Source: Geojedonia litorea (lineage in GTDB: Bacteria > Bacteroidota > Bacteroidia > Flavobacteriales > Flavobacteriaceae). Taken from it: a DNA stretch of 64,000 nt. Below the pieces are notes generated by a model that saw only the letters and a list, made by a program, of their open reading frames with translations, was not told where the DNA came from and searched no databases. The DNA is taken from the NCBI RefSeq assembly GCF_042654525.1, contig NZ_JBHSGP010000004.1, positions 62,001-126,000 of the forward strand, read 5' to 3'. Shown piece by piece: positions 24,460 through 33,800 of the stretch (positions are counted from its first letter, which is position 1; each line of letters starts with the position of its first letter). Made by a program: the position numbers and the translations under genes.

Positions 24460-25755
24460 GTGAAAACTACAACATTCTCTCCTAAAAAGTTTCTATTCGT
24501 TTCTCGATGGGGAGAAACTTTAGATATAGCCTACAGTACTTCACTTGAAGGCCATAAAGTTAAAATGTATATAGAAGATCGATCTTCTAGAGAAATTGGT
24601 TTTGGATTTGTTAAGAAAGTTCAAAACTGGAATGCACATGTTGATTGGGCAGATATCATCATTTTTGATTATACTGGGTTTGGTCAACAATGTGAAGATT
24701 TGCGAGCCTCCGGAAAATTTGTGATTGGAGGTACCAGGTATACTGATAATTTAGAGTTGGATAGAGATTTTGGCCAGTCAGAACTTAAAAAGCATGGCGT
24801 AAAAACACTGCCTTATAAAGAGTTTTTTAGCTTTCAAGAAGCCATCAAATACATCGAACAAAACCCAAATTCCTATGTTATTAAACCTTGTGGCGAAACC
24901 CAAGAATTAAAGCAATTACTGTTTGTTGGAAGTGATGATGAAGGCTTAGATGTGATTAGAGTACTTAAGGCCTATGAACGTTCTTGGGGTGATGATTTTG
25001 GAACCTTTCAGTTGCAACGAAAGGTGAAAGGTGTTGAGATTTCGGCCTCAGCATTTTTTAATGGGACCGAGTTCTTGTATCCAATTAATATCACTTTTGA
25101 ACATAAAAAATTCTTTCCAAAAGAATTAGGCGTGTCTACCGGCGAAATGGGTAGCAGTATGTTTTGGGTTAATGAGTCGCCCATTTTTGATGCCACATTA
25201 AAAAAGTTCGAATCTACTTTAGCAAAGCAAAAATTTGTTGGTCATATTGATATTAATTGCATTGTTAATGGCAAAGGGATTTATCCCCTAGAGTTTACAT
25301 CAAGGTTTGGTTATCCACAGGTTTCTATTCAAAGAGCAGGGATTAATGAGCCTGTTGGTGAACTACTTTATAAAATTGCAACACGGCAAAAGTTTAAAAT
25401 CAATGTGAAAAAGGGGTTTCAGGTTGGTGCATTTATTGTGGTGCCTCCTTTTCCTTATGATGATAAAAAAACATTCGAATTGTTCTCAAAAGATGCTGTT
25501 GTTGTATTCAAAAAAAATGTAAAAGAAGGCGTACATCCGTTTCACTTAAAAATGGTTAATAACGAATGGTTGATTACCGGAAATACAGGTGTACCAGTAT
25601 TAGTTACAGGAACAGGTATAACTATGAAAGAAGCACAAAAAATGATGTATAATAGAATTCAAAACATCATTATTAATAACAGTTATTATAGAACCGACAT
25701 TGGTGATCGATGGTTTGAAGATTCTGATAAACTTTGGTCTTGGGGCTTATTATAG
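24460..25755 (+). CDS. ATP-grasp protein resembling phosphoribosylamine-glycine ligase (PurD-like)
   Basis: The 431-residue protein shows a GARS-like layout. A Rossmann-type N-domain (KKFLFVSRWGETLDIAYSTSLEGHKV) is followed by an ATP-grasp domain with SYVIKPCGETQELKQLLFVG and the metal-binding region HIDINCIVNGKGIYPLEFTSRFGYPQ. It also carries the GEMGSSMFW loop. It is not a standard PurD by sequence, so a carboxylate-amine ligase of unknown substrate is the safer call. The frame opens at a GTG codon. An ATG at 24435 lies in another frame and encodes only 16 residues overlapping this start. The GNAT gene follows by 5 nt. Confidence 0.7.
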   Translation: MKTTTFSPKKFLFVSRWGETLDIAYSTSLEGHKVKMYIEDRSSREIGFGFVKKVQNWNAHVDWADIIIFDYTGFGQQCEDLRASGKFVIGGTRYTDNLELDRDFGQSELKKHGVKTLPYKEFFSFQEAIKYIEQNPNSYVIKPCGETQELKQLLFVGSDDEGLDVIRVLKAYERSWGDDFGTFQLQRKVKGVEISASAFFNGTEFLYPINITFEHKKFFPKELGVSTGEMGSSMFWVNESPIFDATLKKFESTLAKQKFVGHIDINCIVNGKGIYPLEFTSRFGYPQVSIQRAGINEPVGELLYKIATRQKFKINVKKGFQVGAFIVVPPFPYDDKKTFELFSKDAVVVFKKNVKEGVHPFHLKMVNNEWLITGNTGVPVLVTGTGITMKEAQKMMYNRIQNIIINNSYYRTDIGDRWFEDSDKLWSWGLL

Positions 25756-25760
25756 ATACA

Positions 25761-26225
25761 ATGAAACTGAAAAATTTCACAACAAAAGCACATGCGTTTT
25801 TTAATCTTTTACCTGCTGACTGGCAGGAGGTAATTGTTCCACATTGGGATGCAATTAAAAGCACAACATTAGTTTATGTAATTGTTGAGCAAAAGCAGAT
25901 TGTTGCAGGAGGGTTAGTGTTTTCTAAATGCCCTCCTGATATGATGTATTACGAAAAACAAGCCAAGAAATTGTTCAAAAAGGATAATATATATCTTGGT
26001 TTTATTTATGTAATGACTCCTTATCGAGGGCGAAATTTGGGATCTCTATGGTTAACTAAAATAAAGGAACTCTATCCTAAACAAGGCTTGTGGTTGGCTA
26101 TTGAAGACCAGAGTTTAGACCGATTTTATATTAAAAATGGATTTGAACACATCGATACTATTTTAACTCCTGATCAACAACAAGAATTCGTTTATGCCTA
26201 TAAGCCGATTCCTAAAGTTTTGTAA
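25761..26225 (+). CDS. GNAT-family N-acetyltransferase
   Basis: The 154-residue protein has the GNAT core: a beta-strand pair (LVYVIVEQKQIVAGGLVF), the acetyl-CoA pyrophosphate loop VMTPYRGRNLGSLWLTKIKE, then WLAIEDQSLDRFYIKNGFEHI as motif B. ATG 25761 is preferred over an upstream TTG at 25734 that lies within the preceding gene. It is 5 nt after the ATP-grasp gene, so the two probably act together, for instance in building and acetylating a small molecule (inference). Its last 14 bases overlap the end of the convergent DUF192 gene. Confidence 0.75.
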   Translation: MKLKNFTTKAHAFFNLLPADWQEVIVPHWDAIKSTTLVYVIVEQKQIVAGGLVFSKCPPDMMYYEKQAKKLFKKDNIYLGFIYVMTPYRGRNLGSLWLTKIKELYPKQGLWLAIEDQSLDRFYIKNGFEHIDTILTPDQQQEFVYAYKPIPKVL

Positions 26226-26712
26226 ATTGTATCTTGTCTCCAGGTTGTAATTCCCAGGTATCTGTAAGTCCTGCATTAACTTCTAAAACATATTGAGCGG
26301 GTGCTGTTGAAGGTAGCGCAGTTTCGTCTAAAGGTTTAGCGTTTTTTGAGATACTCACTATAATTTTATCCTTATCAATATAAATGATATCCAACGGGAT
26401 TTCGGTATTTCTCATGTAAAAACTCCTGTAATCAGAGTCGGGAAAAATAAACAGCATAGCATGTGATGTGTTCATATGTTGCCGGTACATCAATCCCGTT
26501 TGGGTTTCGTAGTCGTTGTCTGCAATTTCAATATCTAAAGTAGCTATAACCGAATCGGTTTCCGCTTTTAAAAGCATCAATTCGCCTTCTTTTTTAAACT
26601 CAATGGTGACCGGAGTTATTTTCGATTTGCTTTTTTCTTCTTTACATGATAAGGTAGTTAAACCTAAAACACCTAAAAAAGCTACTATGTTTAAAATTTT
26701 TATGAAACGCAA
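26212..26712 (-). CDS. DUF192-domain lipoprotein
   Basis: The 166-residue product has a lipoprotein signal (VLGLTTLSC, Cys23). A DUF192 domain (about 55-165) includes TQTGLMYRQHM, MLFIFPDSDYRSFYMRNTEIPLDIIYID and the terminal GLTDTWELQPGDKI. DUF192 proteins are small secreted or lipidated beta proteins of unknown function. The gene follows lgt by only 3 nt, so the lipoprotein is probably made in the same operon as the enzyme that lipidates it. It overlaps the convergent GNAT gene by 14 nt, with no room for a terminator. Confidence 0.85.
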   Translation of the reverse strand: MRFIKILNIVAFLGVLGLTTLSCKEEKSKSKITPVTIEFKKEGELMLLKAETDSVIATLDIEIADNDYETQTGLMYRQHMNTSHAMLFIFPDSDYRSFYMRNTEIPLDIIYIDKDKIIVSISKNAKPLDETALPSTAPAQYVLEVNAGLTDTWELQPGDKIQFTKL

Positions 26713-26715
26713 TTT

Positions 26716-27540
26716 TTAATTTTGTTTTGGTTTGTGAACAAACATAAAATATAAACCAATTAAAATAAATGGAATGCTTAACCACTGTCCTGTATTGAGG
26801 TTTAAAAAGCTGATATATTCATCACCTTGAGGCTCTTTTACGAATTCTACACAAAAACGAACAGCCCAAAGTAACACTAAAAACAGACCAAATAGAAAAC
26901 CTTCCTGCTTACTTTTGTTGGTTTTCCAGTACACAAATAGAAGTATTAAAAAGACAAACACATAACAAAATGCTTCATAGAGTTGAGCAGGATGACGTGG
27001 AAATTCTTCACCTAATTGCTTAAATACTACTCCAAAATCTGATTCTGTTGCTTTACCTATGATTTCAGAATTAATAAAATTTCCAATTCTTATGGCAACA
27101 GCACCTAATGCAACTGGTATAACTACGCGATCCAATATCCAAACGAGCGACTTTTTAAGTACCTTCTCATTATATAAATACATGGAAATAATCATACCTA
27201 TAGCAGCACCATGGCTAGCAAGGCCTCTAAAACCGGTAAAATGCATTCCTCCTTTAAAACTAAAAGGTAAAAAGATGCTAAAAAAATCTTCTTTAAAAAG
27301 TTCGGGCTGGTAGAAAATCACATGGCCTAATCGAGCACCAAGCATAATCCCTAACACCGAATAGATAAATAGGGAATCTAGGGCCTGACTGCTTTGACCT
27401 TCATTTTTATAAATACGTTTTGTGATGTAAAAGCCAAGTATAAAGGCAATTATCCACATCATACTATAATAATGAAGTGTGAAATCGCCAAACAGATGGA
27501 TGCCTTTAGATGGATCCCAAACAAATTTTAATAGGTACAT
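26716..27540 (-). CDS. lgt: Prolipoprotein diacylglyceryl transferase Lgt
   Basis: Lgt transfers diacylglycerol from phosphatidylglycerol to the lipobox cysteine, the first step of lipoprotein maturation. The 274-residue membrane protein has about seven TM segments and the family motifs LHYYSMMWIIAFILGF, GARLGHVIFYQPE, GLASHGAAIGM (the HGG-region counterpart in this phylum), IRIGNFINSEIIGKAT with the essential arginine and asparagine, and PRHPAQLYEA. The window contains at least six predicted lipoproteins, its clients. Confidence 0.95.
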   Translation of the reverse strand: MYLLKFVWDPSKGIHLFGDFTLHYYSMMWIIAFILGFYITKRIYKNEGQSSQALDSLFIYSVLGIMLGARLGHVIFYQPELFKEDFFSIFLPFSFKGGMHFTGFRGLASHGAAIGMIISMYLYNEKVLKKSLVWILDRVVIPVALGAVAIRIGNFINSEIIGKATESDFGVVFKQLGEEFPRHPAQLYEAFCYVFVFLILLFVYWKTNKSKQEGFLFGLFLVLLWAVRFCVEFVKEPQGDEYISFLNLNTGQWLSIPFILIGLYFMFVHKPKQN

Positions 27541-27604
27541 AATTGTTAATTTACTTTGGTAAATATACTATTTTGTGATTGACCAGCAGGCAAGGAATTG
27601 TTAA

Positions 27605-27657
27605 TTAATCTTTTTTGTCTGGAACAAGATCATAACCGGATTTCCCCCAAGGCGACA
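27605..27657 (-). pseudogene. Duplicated 3' fragment of yidD
   Basis: Bases 27619-27652 match 27734-27767 in yidD at 33 of 34 positions. Read on the minus strand, the fragment encodes PWGKSGYD-L-VPDKKD and a stop, mirroring the true C-terminus PWGKSGYDPVPEKDDN. Homology breaks off at the TGTC of the Ser-Cys codons with a 1-nt deletion, so it is a non-functional remnant lying downstream of the intact gene. Confidence 0.8.
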
Positions 27658-27667
27658 GAGCGTAAAG

Positions 27668-27688
27668 AAAATGTATAGTATACATTTT
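27668..27688. repeat. 21-bp palindrome AAAATGTATA-G-TATACATTTT
   Basis: Two 10-nt perfectly complementary arms flank a central G, between the yidD gene and its duplicated tail. It could act as a terminator for yidD or as the core of a small inserted element. Confidence 0.65.
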
Positions 27689-27716
27689 TAGCGAATGGGC
27701 GAGCTGGCGCAAGGGA

Positions 27717-27953
27717 TTAGTTGTCATCCTTTTCTGGAACAGGATCATAACCGGATTTCCCCCAAGGATGACAACTAAAAATCCTTTTTAATGCCAGTTT
27801 ACCACCTTTGAGCAATCCGTGTTTTTCAAGTGCTTCTTTTGCATAATGAGAACAAGTGGGCTGAAAACGACAAGTTGCAGGAGTTAAAGGAGAAATCAGG
27901 GTTTGATACACTTTTATTAAAAGTAAAAAGGGATATATGAGTATTTTTTTCAA
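27717..27953 (-). CDS. yidD: Membrane protein insertion efficiency factor YidD
   Basis: The 78-residue protein has the YidD signature: an amphipathic N-terminal helix (KKILIYPFLLLIKVYQTLISPL), then CRFQPTCSHYAKEALEKHG with its conserved cysteines, and the terminal SCHPWGKSGYDPVP. It is thought to help YidC insert membrane proteins. The start codon is TTG; no in-frame ATG gives the canonical N-terminus. Downstream lies a copy of its 3' end. The neighbouring genes are cysS and lgt on the same strand. Confidence 0.93.
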   Translation of the reverse strand: MKKILIYPFLLLIKVYQTLISPLTPATCRFQPTCSHYAKEALEKHGLLKGGKLALKRIFSCHPWGKSGYDPVPEKDDN

Positions 27954-28012
27954 TATGAACTTTGTTTAGTTGGTAGATGTTAAGCTGGGATACCTTAACA
28001 TTTTAAATCAAC

Positions 28013-29494
28013 CTAATTTGTCGAAAACGTTGTGCCTTCTTTACCATCCTGAAGTTGGATCCCAACCTCGGCGAGTTCGTCACGAATTTTATCAGATAAT
28101 GCAAAATCCTTGTTAGCTCTGGCTTCTTGACGTATTTTTATTAAAAGCTCAACAGCGCCAGAAAGTTTATCAGTGTCAGTTTCAACTTTGGTTACATTCA
28201 CTAATCCTAAAATATCAAAAACAAAGGCATTCATGGTAGTCTTGAAGGCTTCAAGATCATCCTGTGTTAAACTTGCCTGTCCTTCTTTGATTTGGTTGAT
28301 GAATTTAACGCCTTCAAATAAATTAGCAATGAGAATAGGTGAATTGAAGTCATCGTTCATGGCATCATAACAACTTTGCTTCCAATCTGAAATATTGATA
28401 GAGGAAGATTCTGAAGCTTTTAGTTCGTCCATAATATTGATGGCATCCATTAGCCTGTAAAACCCTTTTTCACTTGCCAAAAGCCCATTATTGGTGAAAT
28501 CCAAAATGCTTCTGTAATGCGCTTGTAGCATAAAAAATCGCGCTACACTTGGAGCATAGGCTTTTGTGATATGCGGATTGTCTCCAGAAAATATTTCATT
28601 AGGTAAAATATAATTCCCTGTAGATTTTGCCATCTTCTTCCCGTTCATGATTAGCATATTGGCGTGCATCCAATAGTTTACAGGTGATGCATCATTACAA
28701 GCTTCGCCTTGGGCAATTTCACATTCGTGATGCGGGAATTTTAGATCCATACCACCACCGTGAATATCAAAATGCTCGCCAAGATATTTAGTGCTCATAG
28801 CCGTACATTCCAAATGCCACCCAGGAAATCCATCACTCCATGGTGATGGCCAACGCATAATGTGCTGCGGTTCGGCCTTTTTCCAAAGGGCAAAATCTTG
28901 TGGATTCTTTTTGTCACTTTGTCCATCAAGTTCACGTGTGTTGTGTATGAGATCCTCAACATTACGTTTACTTAATATGCCATATTGCTTGGTCTGGTTG
29001 TATTTTAAAACATCAAAATAGACTGAACCATTGACCTCGTAGGCAAGTCCCTTTTCCAATATAGTTTTGATGATTTCAATTTGTTCAATAATATGTCCTG
29101 TAGCCGTTGGCTCGATACTAGGAGGTAAGAAGTTAAATTTGTTAAGAATGTTATGAAAGTCTACAGTATAGCGTTGTACGACTTCCATAGGTTCAATTTC
29201 TTCTAAACGCGCTTTTTTGGCAATTCGGTCTTCACCTGCATCAGCATCATTTTCTAAATGTCCAGCATCAGTTATATTTCTAACAAAACGAACTTTATAT
29301 CCTAAATGTTTTAAATAACGGAAAACCATATCAAATGACATAAAGGTTCTCACGTTGCCCAAATGCACATTACTATAAACTGTTGGGCCACAGACGTACA
29401 TGCCAACATGACCCTCATTTATAGGCTTAAAATTTTCTTTTTGACCGGAAAGTGTATTATAAAGTTTTATCTGTTGTGTCTGAAATAATTGCAT
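28013..29494 (-). CDS. cysS: Cysteine-tRNA ligase
   Basis: The 493-residue class I synthetase charges tRNA-Cys. MYVCGPTVYSNVHLGN holds the first zinc cysteine and the HIGH-type motif. WHLECTAMSTKYLG and FPHHECEIAQ hold the remaining zinc ligands, and KKMAKSTGN is the KMSKS loop (with Ala for Ser). Length is normal. The C-terminal anticodon-binding region ends in a short serine/threonine tail. Confidence 0.97.
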   Translation of the reverse strand: MQLFQTQQIKLYNTLSGQKENFKPINEGHVGMYVCGPTVYSNVHLGNVRTFMSFDMVFRYLKHLGYKVRFVRNITDAGHLENDADAGEDRIAKKARLEEIEPMEVVQRYTVDFHNILNKFNFLPPSIEPTATGHIIEQIEIIKTILEKGLAYEVNGSVYFDVLKYNQTKQYGILSKRNVEDLIHNTRELDGQSDKKNPQDFALWKKAEPQHIMRWPSPWSDGFPGWHLECTAMSTKYLGEHFDIHGGGMDLKFPHHECEIAQGEACNDASPVNYWMHANMLIMNGKKMAKSTGNYILPNEIFSGDNPHITKAYAPSVARFFMLQAHYRSILDFTNNGLLASEKGFYRLMDAINIMDELKASESSSINISDWKQSCYDAMNDDFNSPILIANLFEGVKFINQIKEGQASLTQDDLEAFKTTMNAFVFDILGLVNVTKVETDTDKLSGAVELLIKIRQEARANKDFALSDKIRDELAEVGIQLQDGKEGTTFSTN

Positions 29495-29524
29495 TTTTGT
29501 TGTTTGGCGTTTTTAGTTAAGTCG

Positions 29525-29887
29525 TTAAGAATTTGTGAAATGATTGCGTAATGCATTTAACTTATTTGTAATTGACTCAACCTCAAACCTAATAGTGTTA
29601 TATTGTTCAACGGATATAAGGTCTAATTCTTTTGAAATAATAGATTGGTTTAATAACTCTAAAGCTGAACTATAAGCTAGAGTCATAAAATGAGCTTTAT
29701 CTTTGTTTGTGAGTCTTGCGGTTCCTTCTGAAATGTTAGACGAAATTGAAATAGCACTTCTCCTCATTTGTGATATCAATCCAAATTTTTCATCGTTGGG
29801 AAATAAATCTGTCAACTTATAAGTATTGACTGCCAAGTTAATAGCTTCTTTCCAAACATCCAATTTTTCAAAGGAATATATGTGCAT
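29525..29887 (-). CDS. Four-helix-bundle protein (23S rRNA intervening-sequence family)
   Basis: The 120-residue protein opens with YSFEKLDVWKEAINLAVNTYKL and contains GLISQMRRSAISISSNISEGTAR, the hallmark of the S23/four-helix-bundle family (PF05635 type). Members were first seen inside 23S rRNA intervening sequences but many, like this one, are free-standing. Here it sits between cysS and folE on the same strand. Function is unknown. Confidence 0.88.
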   Translation of the reverse strand: MHIYSFEKLDVWKEAINLAVNTYKLTDLFPNDEKFGLISQMRRSAISISSNISEGTARLTNKDKAHFMTLAYSSALELLNQSIISKELDLISVEQYNTIRFEVESITNKLNALRNHFTNS

Positions 29888-29940
29888 AATACATATGAAA
29901 ATTAAAGGGACAACTTTACGACAAGCAGCTTCTCAAAAAA

Positions 29941-30618
29941 CTAAAACTGTGTATCTAATTTAATATAATCCAAAAACTCTCTTCGTGTTTCTTTCTCTTT
30001 AAATTTTCCGCCAAATTCTGAAGTTACAGTACTACAATCAATATCTCTAATACCTCGTGAGTTAACACATAAATGTTTAGCATCTATAACGCAGGCCACA
30101 TCTTGAGTATTTAAAACAGTTTGAAGCTCTTTTACAATTTGAATAGTTAAGCGCTCTTGAACCTGTGGTCGTTTAGCAAAGTAATCTACAATTCTATTCA
30201 TTTTTGAAAGCCCAACCACTGTCCCATTCGAAATGTAAGCTACATGTGCTTTTCCAACTATAGGTAAAAAATGATGTTCACAGGTAGAGTACACAGTAAT
30301 GTTTTTCTCTACTAGCATTTCACCATATTTATACTTGTTTTCAAAAGTAGAAGCGCTTGGTTTTTTATCAGGATTTAGACCTCCAAAAAGTTCTTTCACA
30401 AACATCTTGGCAACACGTGTTGGTGTACCATTCAAACTATCATCTGAAAGGTCTAAACCTAAAGTCTCCATGATATGGCGAACATCATCCTTTATGATAT
30501 CAATTTTTTCCTCATTGGTAAGTCTGAAGGCATCACTTCTCATAGGTGTATCTGATGAAGTTCCTATATGATTATTTCCAAGAGACTCGAAGTCTTCAAT
30601 GTCTTTTTCTATTTTCAT
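29941..30618 (-). CDS. folE: GTP cyclohydrolase I FolE
   Basis: FolE turns GTP into dihydroneopterin triphosphate, the entry to folate (and queuosine) synthesis. The 225-residue protein has the zinc ligands in YSTCEHHFLPIVGKAHVAY and DAKHLCVNSRGIRD, plus the GTP loop VGLSKMNRIVDYFAKRPQVQERLT and the C-terminal SEFGGKFKEK. About 45 extra residues at the N-terminus precede the usual start, as in other flavobacterial copies. folP and folD also occur in this window but not in the same operon. Confidence 0.97.
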   Translation of the reverse strand: MKIEKDIEDFESLGNNHIGTSSDTPMRSDAFRLTNEEKIDIIKDDVRHIMETLGLDLSDDSLNGTPTRVAKMFVKELFGGLNPDKKPSASTFENKYKYGEMLVEKNITVYSTCEHHFLPIVGKAHVAYISNGTVVGLSKMNRIVDYFAKRPQVQERLTIQIVKELQTVLNTQDVACVIDAKHLCVNSRGIRDIDCSTVTSEFGGKFKEKETRREFLDYIKLDTQF

Positions 30619-30657
30619 ACTATGAATTCTAAATTTGACTTTAGATTAAACAGAAGG

Positions 30658-30665
30658 CAAAGATA
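30658..30665 (-). promoter_or_regulatory. -7 promoter box of folE (TAtcTTTG on minus strand)
   Basis: The plus strand reads CAAAGATA, an exact reverse-strand TAnnTTTG, 39 nt before the folE start codon. Confidence 0.65.
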
Positions 30666-30874
30666 AGCATTTATAAAAATCATATGCTAAATTATAATAT
30701 AAAACGTTATACTTATGGACTTTTGAATACAATTGGTCGTATAATTAACAGTTTGTTATCTTAAATTTATTAATTTTCACAACTTGTATTTAAAGTAACA
30801 ATGAAGTGGTGTAGTTTGCATTGATGGGTTATTTTGAATCATTTATCAAACATAAAATTAGAGATGAGAAGTAT

Positions 30875-33800
30875 ATGACTAGTAAAAGGTCAATTTTAAT
30901 ATGTTTTCTGTTTTGGATTGTCATTGGTTTTGGTCAAGATATCACCATGCAAAATGGAACGTTTTCACAATGTTCTGGAATATTTTATGATTCTGGGGGA
31001 GCAAATAGCGATTACGCTAATAATGAAAGTTTTGAAATAACAATATGTCCTGATAGTCCAGGACAGAAATTGCAGTTAAATTTTATGACTTTTAATATTG
31101 CTGGTGATGTGATGCAACTATTCAATGGAAATACTGCAACTGCACCTTCACTTGGTAATTTTTCAGGAACGAATAGTCCTGCTCTCATTTCGGCAACCTC
31201 TACTAACAGTACGGGGTGTATTACAATTCGATTTTTCTCTGATGCCACCGTTCCATCAACTGGATGGTCAGCTAATATTTTGTGCTATACGCCTTGTCAA
31301 ACCATTACTTCACAATTGGATAGCGCGACACCTGCACCAGATTCCAATGGTTATATAAAAGTTTGCCCTAACGAAACAATTAACCTAACTGGTAGTGGAT
31401 TGTTTTCTGATGATGGAACTGGAGCAACGTATGAATGGGATTTGGGAGACGGAAATACAATCGCTGGACAAACGGCTAATTTTTCATATCCTAATCCAGG
31501 TGTATATAAAGTTAATTTGAATATTAGGGATACCAATACATCTGTTGATCCTTTAGGTTGTCGTAATACAAACTTAATCAATCAAGTCATTCAAGTAGGT
31601 AATCCGCCAGATTTCACAGGAACACAGGCTGCAAATTCTACAATATGTTTTGGTGATACCACAACCATTGAAGGCGTTGTTACCCCAGTGACTTTTGTTC
31701 AGGATTGTGCGCCTCCAGTTAGCGGAACCACGTTTTTGCCTGATGGTACAGGTGCTCAATATTTTACCTGTATTACTGTAGATTGTTATGCTTCAGGCCA
31801 AACCCTTACAGACGTAAGTCAGCTGTTAGAAATTTGTGTAAATATGGAGCATTCCTATTCTGGTGATTTAATCATTACCATAATTTCACCAGATGGAAAG
31901 GAAGCAGATTTATTTACGCAACCTCCTGGAGCACCGGCAGCTAATTATTTTGGAAGTCCTTTAAAAGATGATACAATGGTTCCAGGAACGGGTGCAGACT
32001 ATTGTTTTTCGATGTCGGCCTCTACTTTATTGGAAAATGGAACAACGGTTAGTGCTGGTACCCCAGCCGCACCATCATGGGCTCCTGGGACGTATTTGCC
32101 TAAAGAGTCGTTTTCTAATTTGGTTGGAAGCCCCTTAAATGGTCAATGGTGTTTGAGAGTGGTTGATAACCTTCCTATAGATAGTGGATACATATTTTCA
32201 TGGGGAATGAATTTTGATCCGAGTATTCAGCCAGCTGACCTAACCTTCACACCTGTCATAACCTCTGAAGCTTGGGATACAGATCCTTCAATTACCAATA
32301 CTTCAGGTTCTATAATTACAGTTCAGCCCGCAACATCAGGAACCCATTGTTATACTTATCGGGTTATGGATGATTTTGGATGTGAATATACCGAGCAAGT
32401 TTGTATAGATGTATTACCTGAAATTATTACGGCGCCAGCCAATGATTTATTCACATGTGATATGGGTGCACCGCATATTTTTAACCTAACCGAAAATTCA
32501 GCTGTTGTGATTGCAAGTGCGCCAAATCCATCGGACTTAGTTGTTACTTTTCACCAAACTTTAGCCGATGCAGATTCAGGATTAAACAGTATTAGTACTG
32601 CAAGTAGCTATTCGGGTGCAGATGGGCAAATCATTTATACACGAATAGAATATCAAACTTCTGGATGTTATGAAATTGAAACCTTCACTTTAAACCTAAC
32701 AAATCCACCTACTATAAACCCGGTAACTGATTTAATGACTTGTGATGATGTCTCAAATGACGGTTTCGAGACTTTTGATTTAGAATTGCAGACTGCAGGA
32801 ATACTAGGGGCGCAACCTGCTTCAGATTTCAACGTATCTTATCACATCAGTTTTTCTGAAGCTGATAGTGGTACAAATGCGTTAACGAGTCCTTATACCA
32901 ATACCGTTAACCCGCAAGGAATTTTTGTTCGCGTAGAACGAGCAGGAGAACCAAGTTGTTATTCGGTTTCAGCATCACCACTTTTTAACCTTGAAGTTAA
33001 TTACAGAGCAATTGCCAACACTGTAAGTAATTTGGAGGTTTGTGACGATATTACAAACGATGGATTTTCTCAATTTGATCTCACAGTTCAAGACAACACA
33101 GTACTTGGTACTCAAGATCCTTTACTATTTACTGTGAGTTATTATGAAAATTCTGCTGACGCTAATGCCGGTAATAATCAAATTTCTAACCCTACAGCCT
33201 ATATTAATTCAAGTTCTCCACAAACCATTTTTGTTAGAATTGAAGAAAATGCAAATCCAATTTGTTATAGTATTACTTCATTTGAAATTATTGTAAATTC
33301 ATTACCTGCTATTGTCTCTCCAACACCTTTAGAAGCCTGTGATGATACAACAGCTGATGGTATTACTGAATTTGATCTAACGGTTAAAGACAATGAAATT
33401 ACTGCAGGAAATCCAGATTTAGTGGTAAGTTATTATGAGACAAATGCTGATGCACAAGCTCAATCCAACGTAATTCTAAATTCAACAGCTTACTCCAATC
33501 GATCTGTGAACGGATTGCCTGCTAATCCGCAAATGCTTTATGTTGCAGTTACAGACGTAACAACCAATTGTATAAGTTATACAACTTTGGAATTGCTAGT
33601 TCTTCCTAATCCATCACCGAATGATGATGCTAATGATCTTGTGTTGTGTGATGACGTTAACCCAGGAAATTTGCAAGAAATATTCGATTTAACTACAAAT
33701 GAAGCTTATATTTTGAATGGCCAGGTTGGGGTTACGGCTTCTTATTATACTTCCCAATCCAATGCCGAAGGAAATATTAACGCTATTGCTACTCCTACAG

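Noticed and set aside
30821..30874. Longer start for the T9SS type B protein
   Set aside because: The extra 18 residues are polar and would precede the signal peptide; ATG 30875 begins directly with it.
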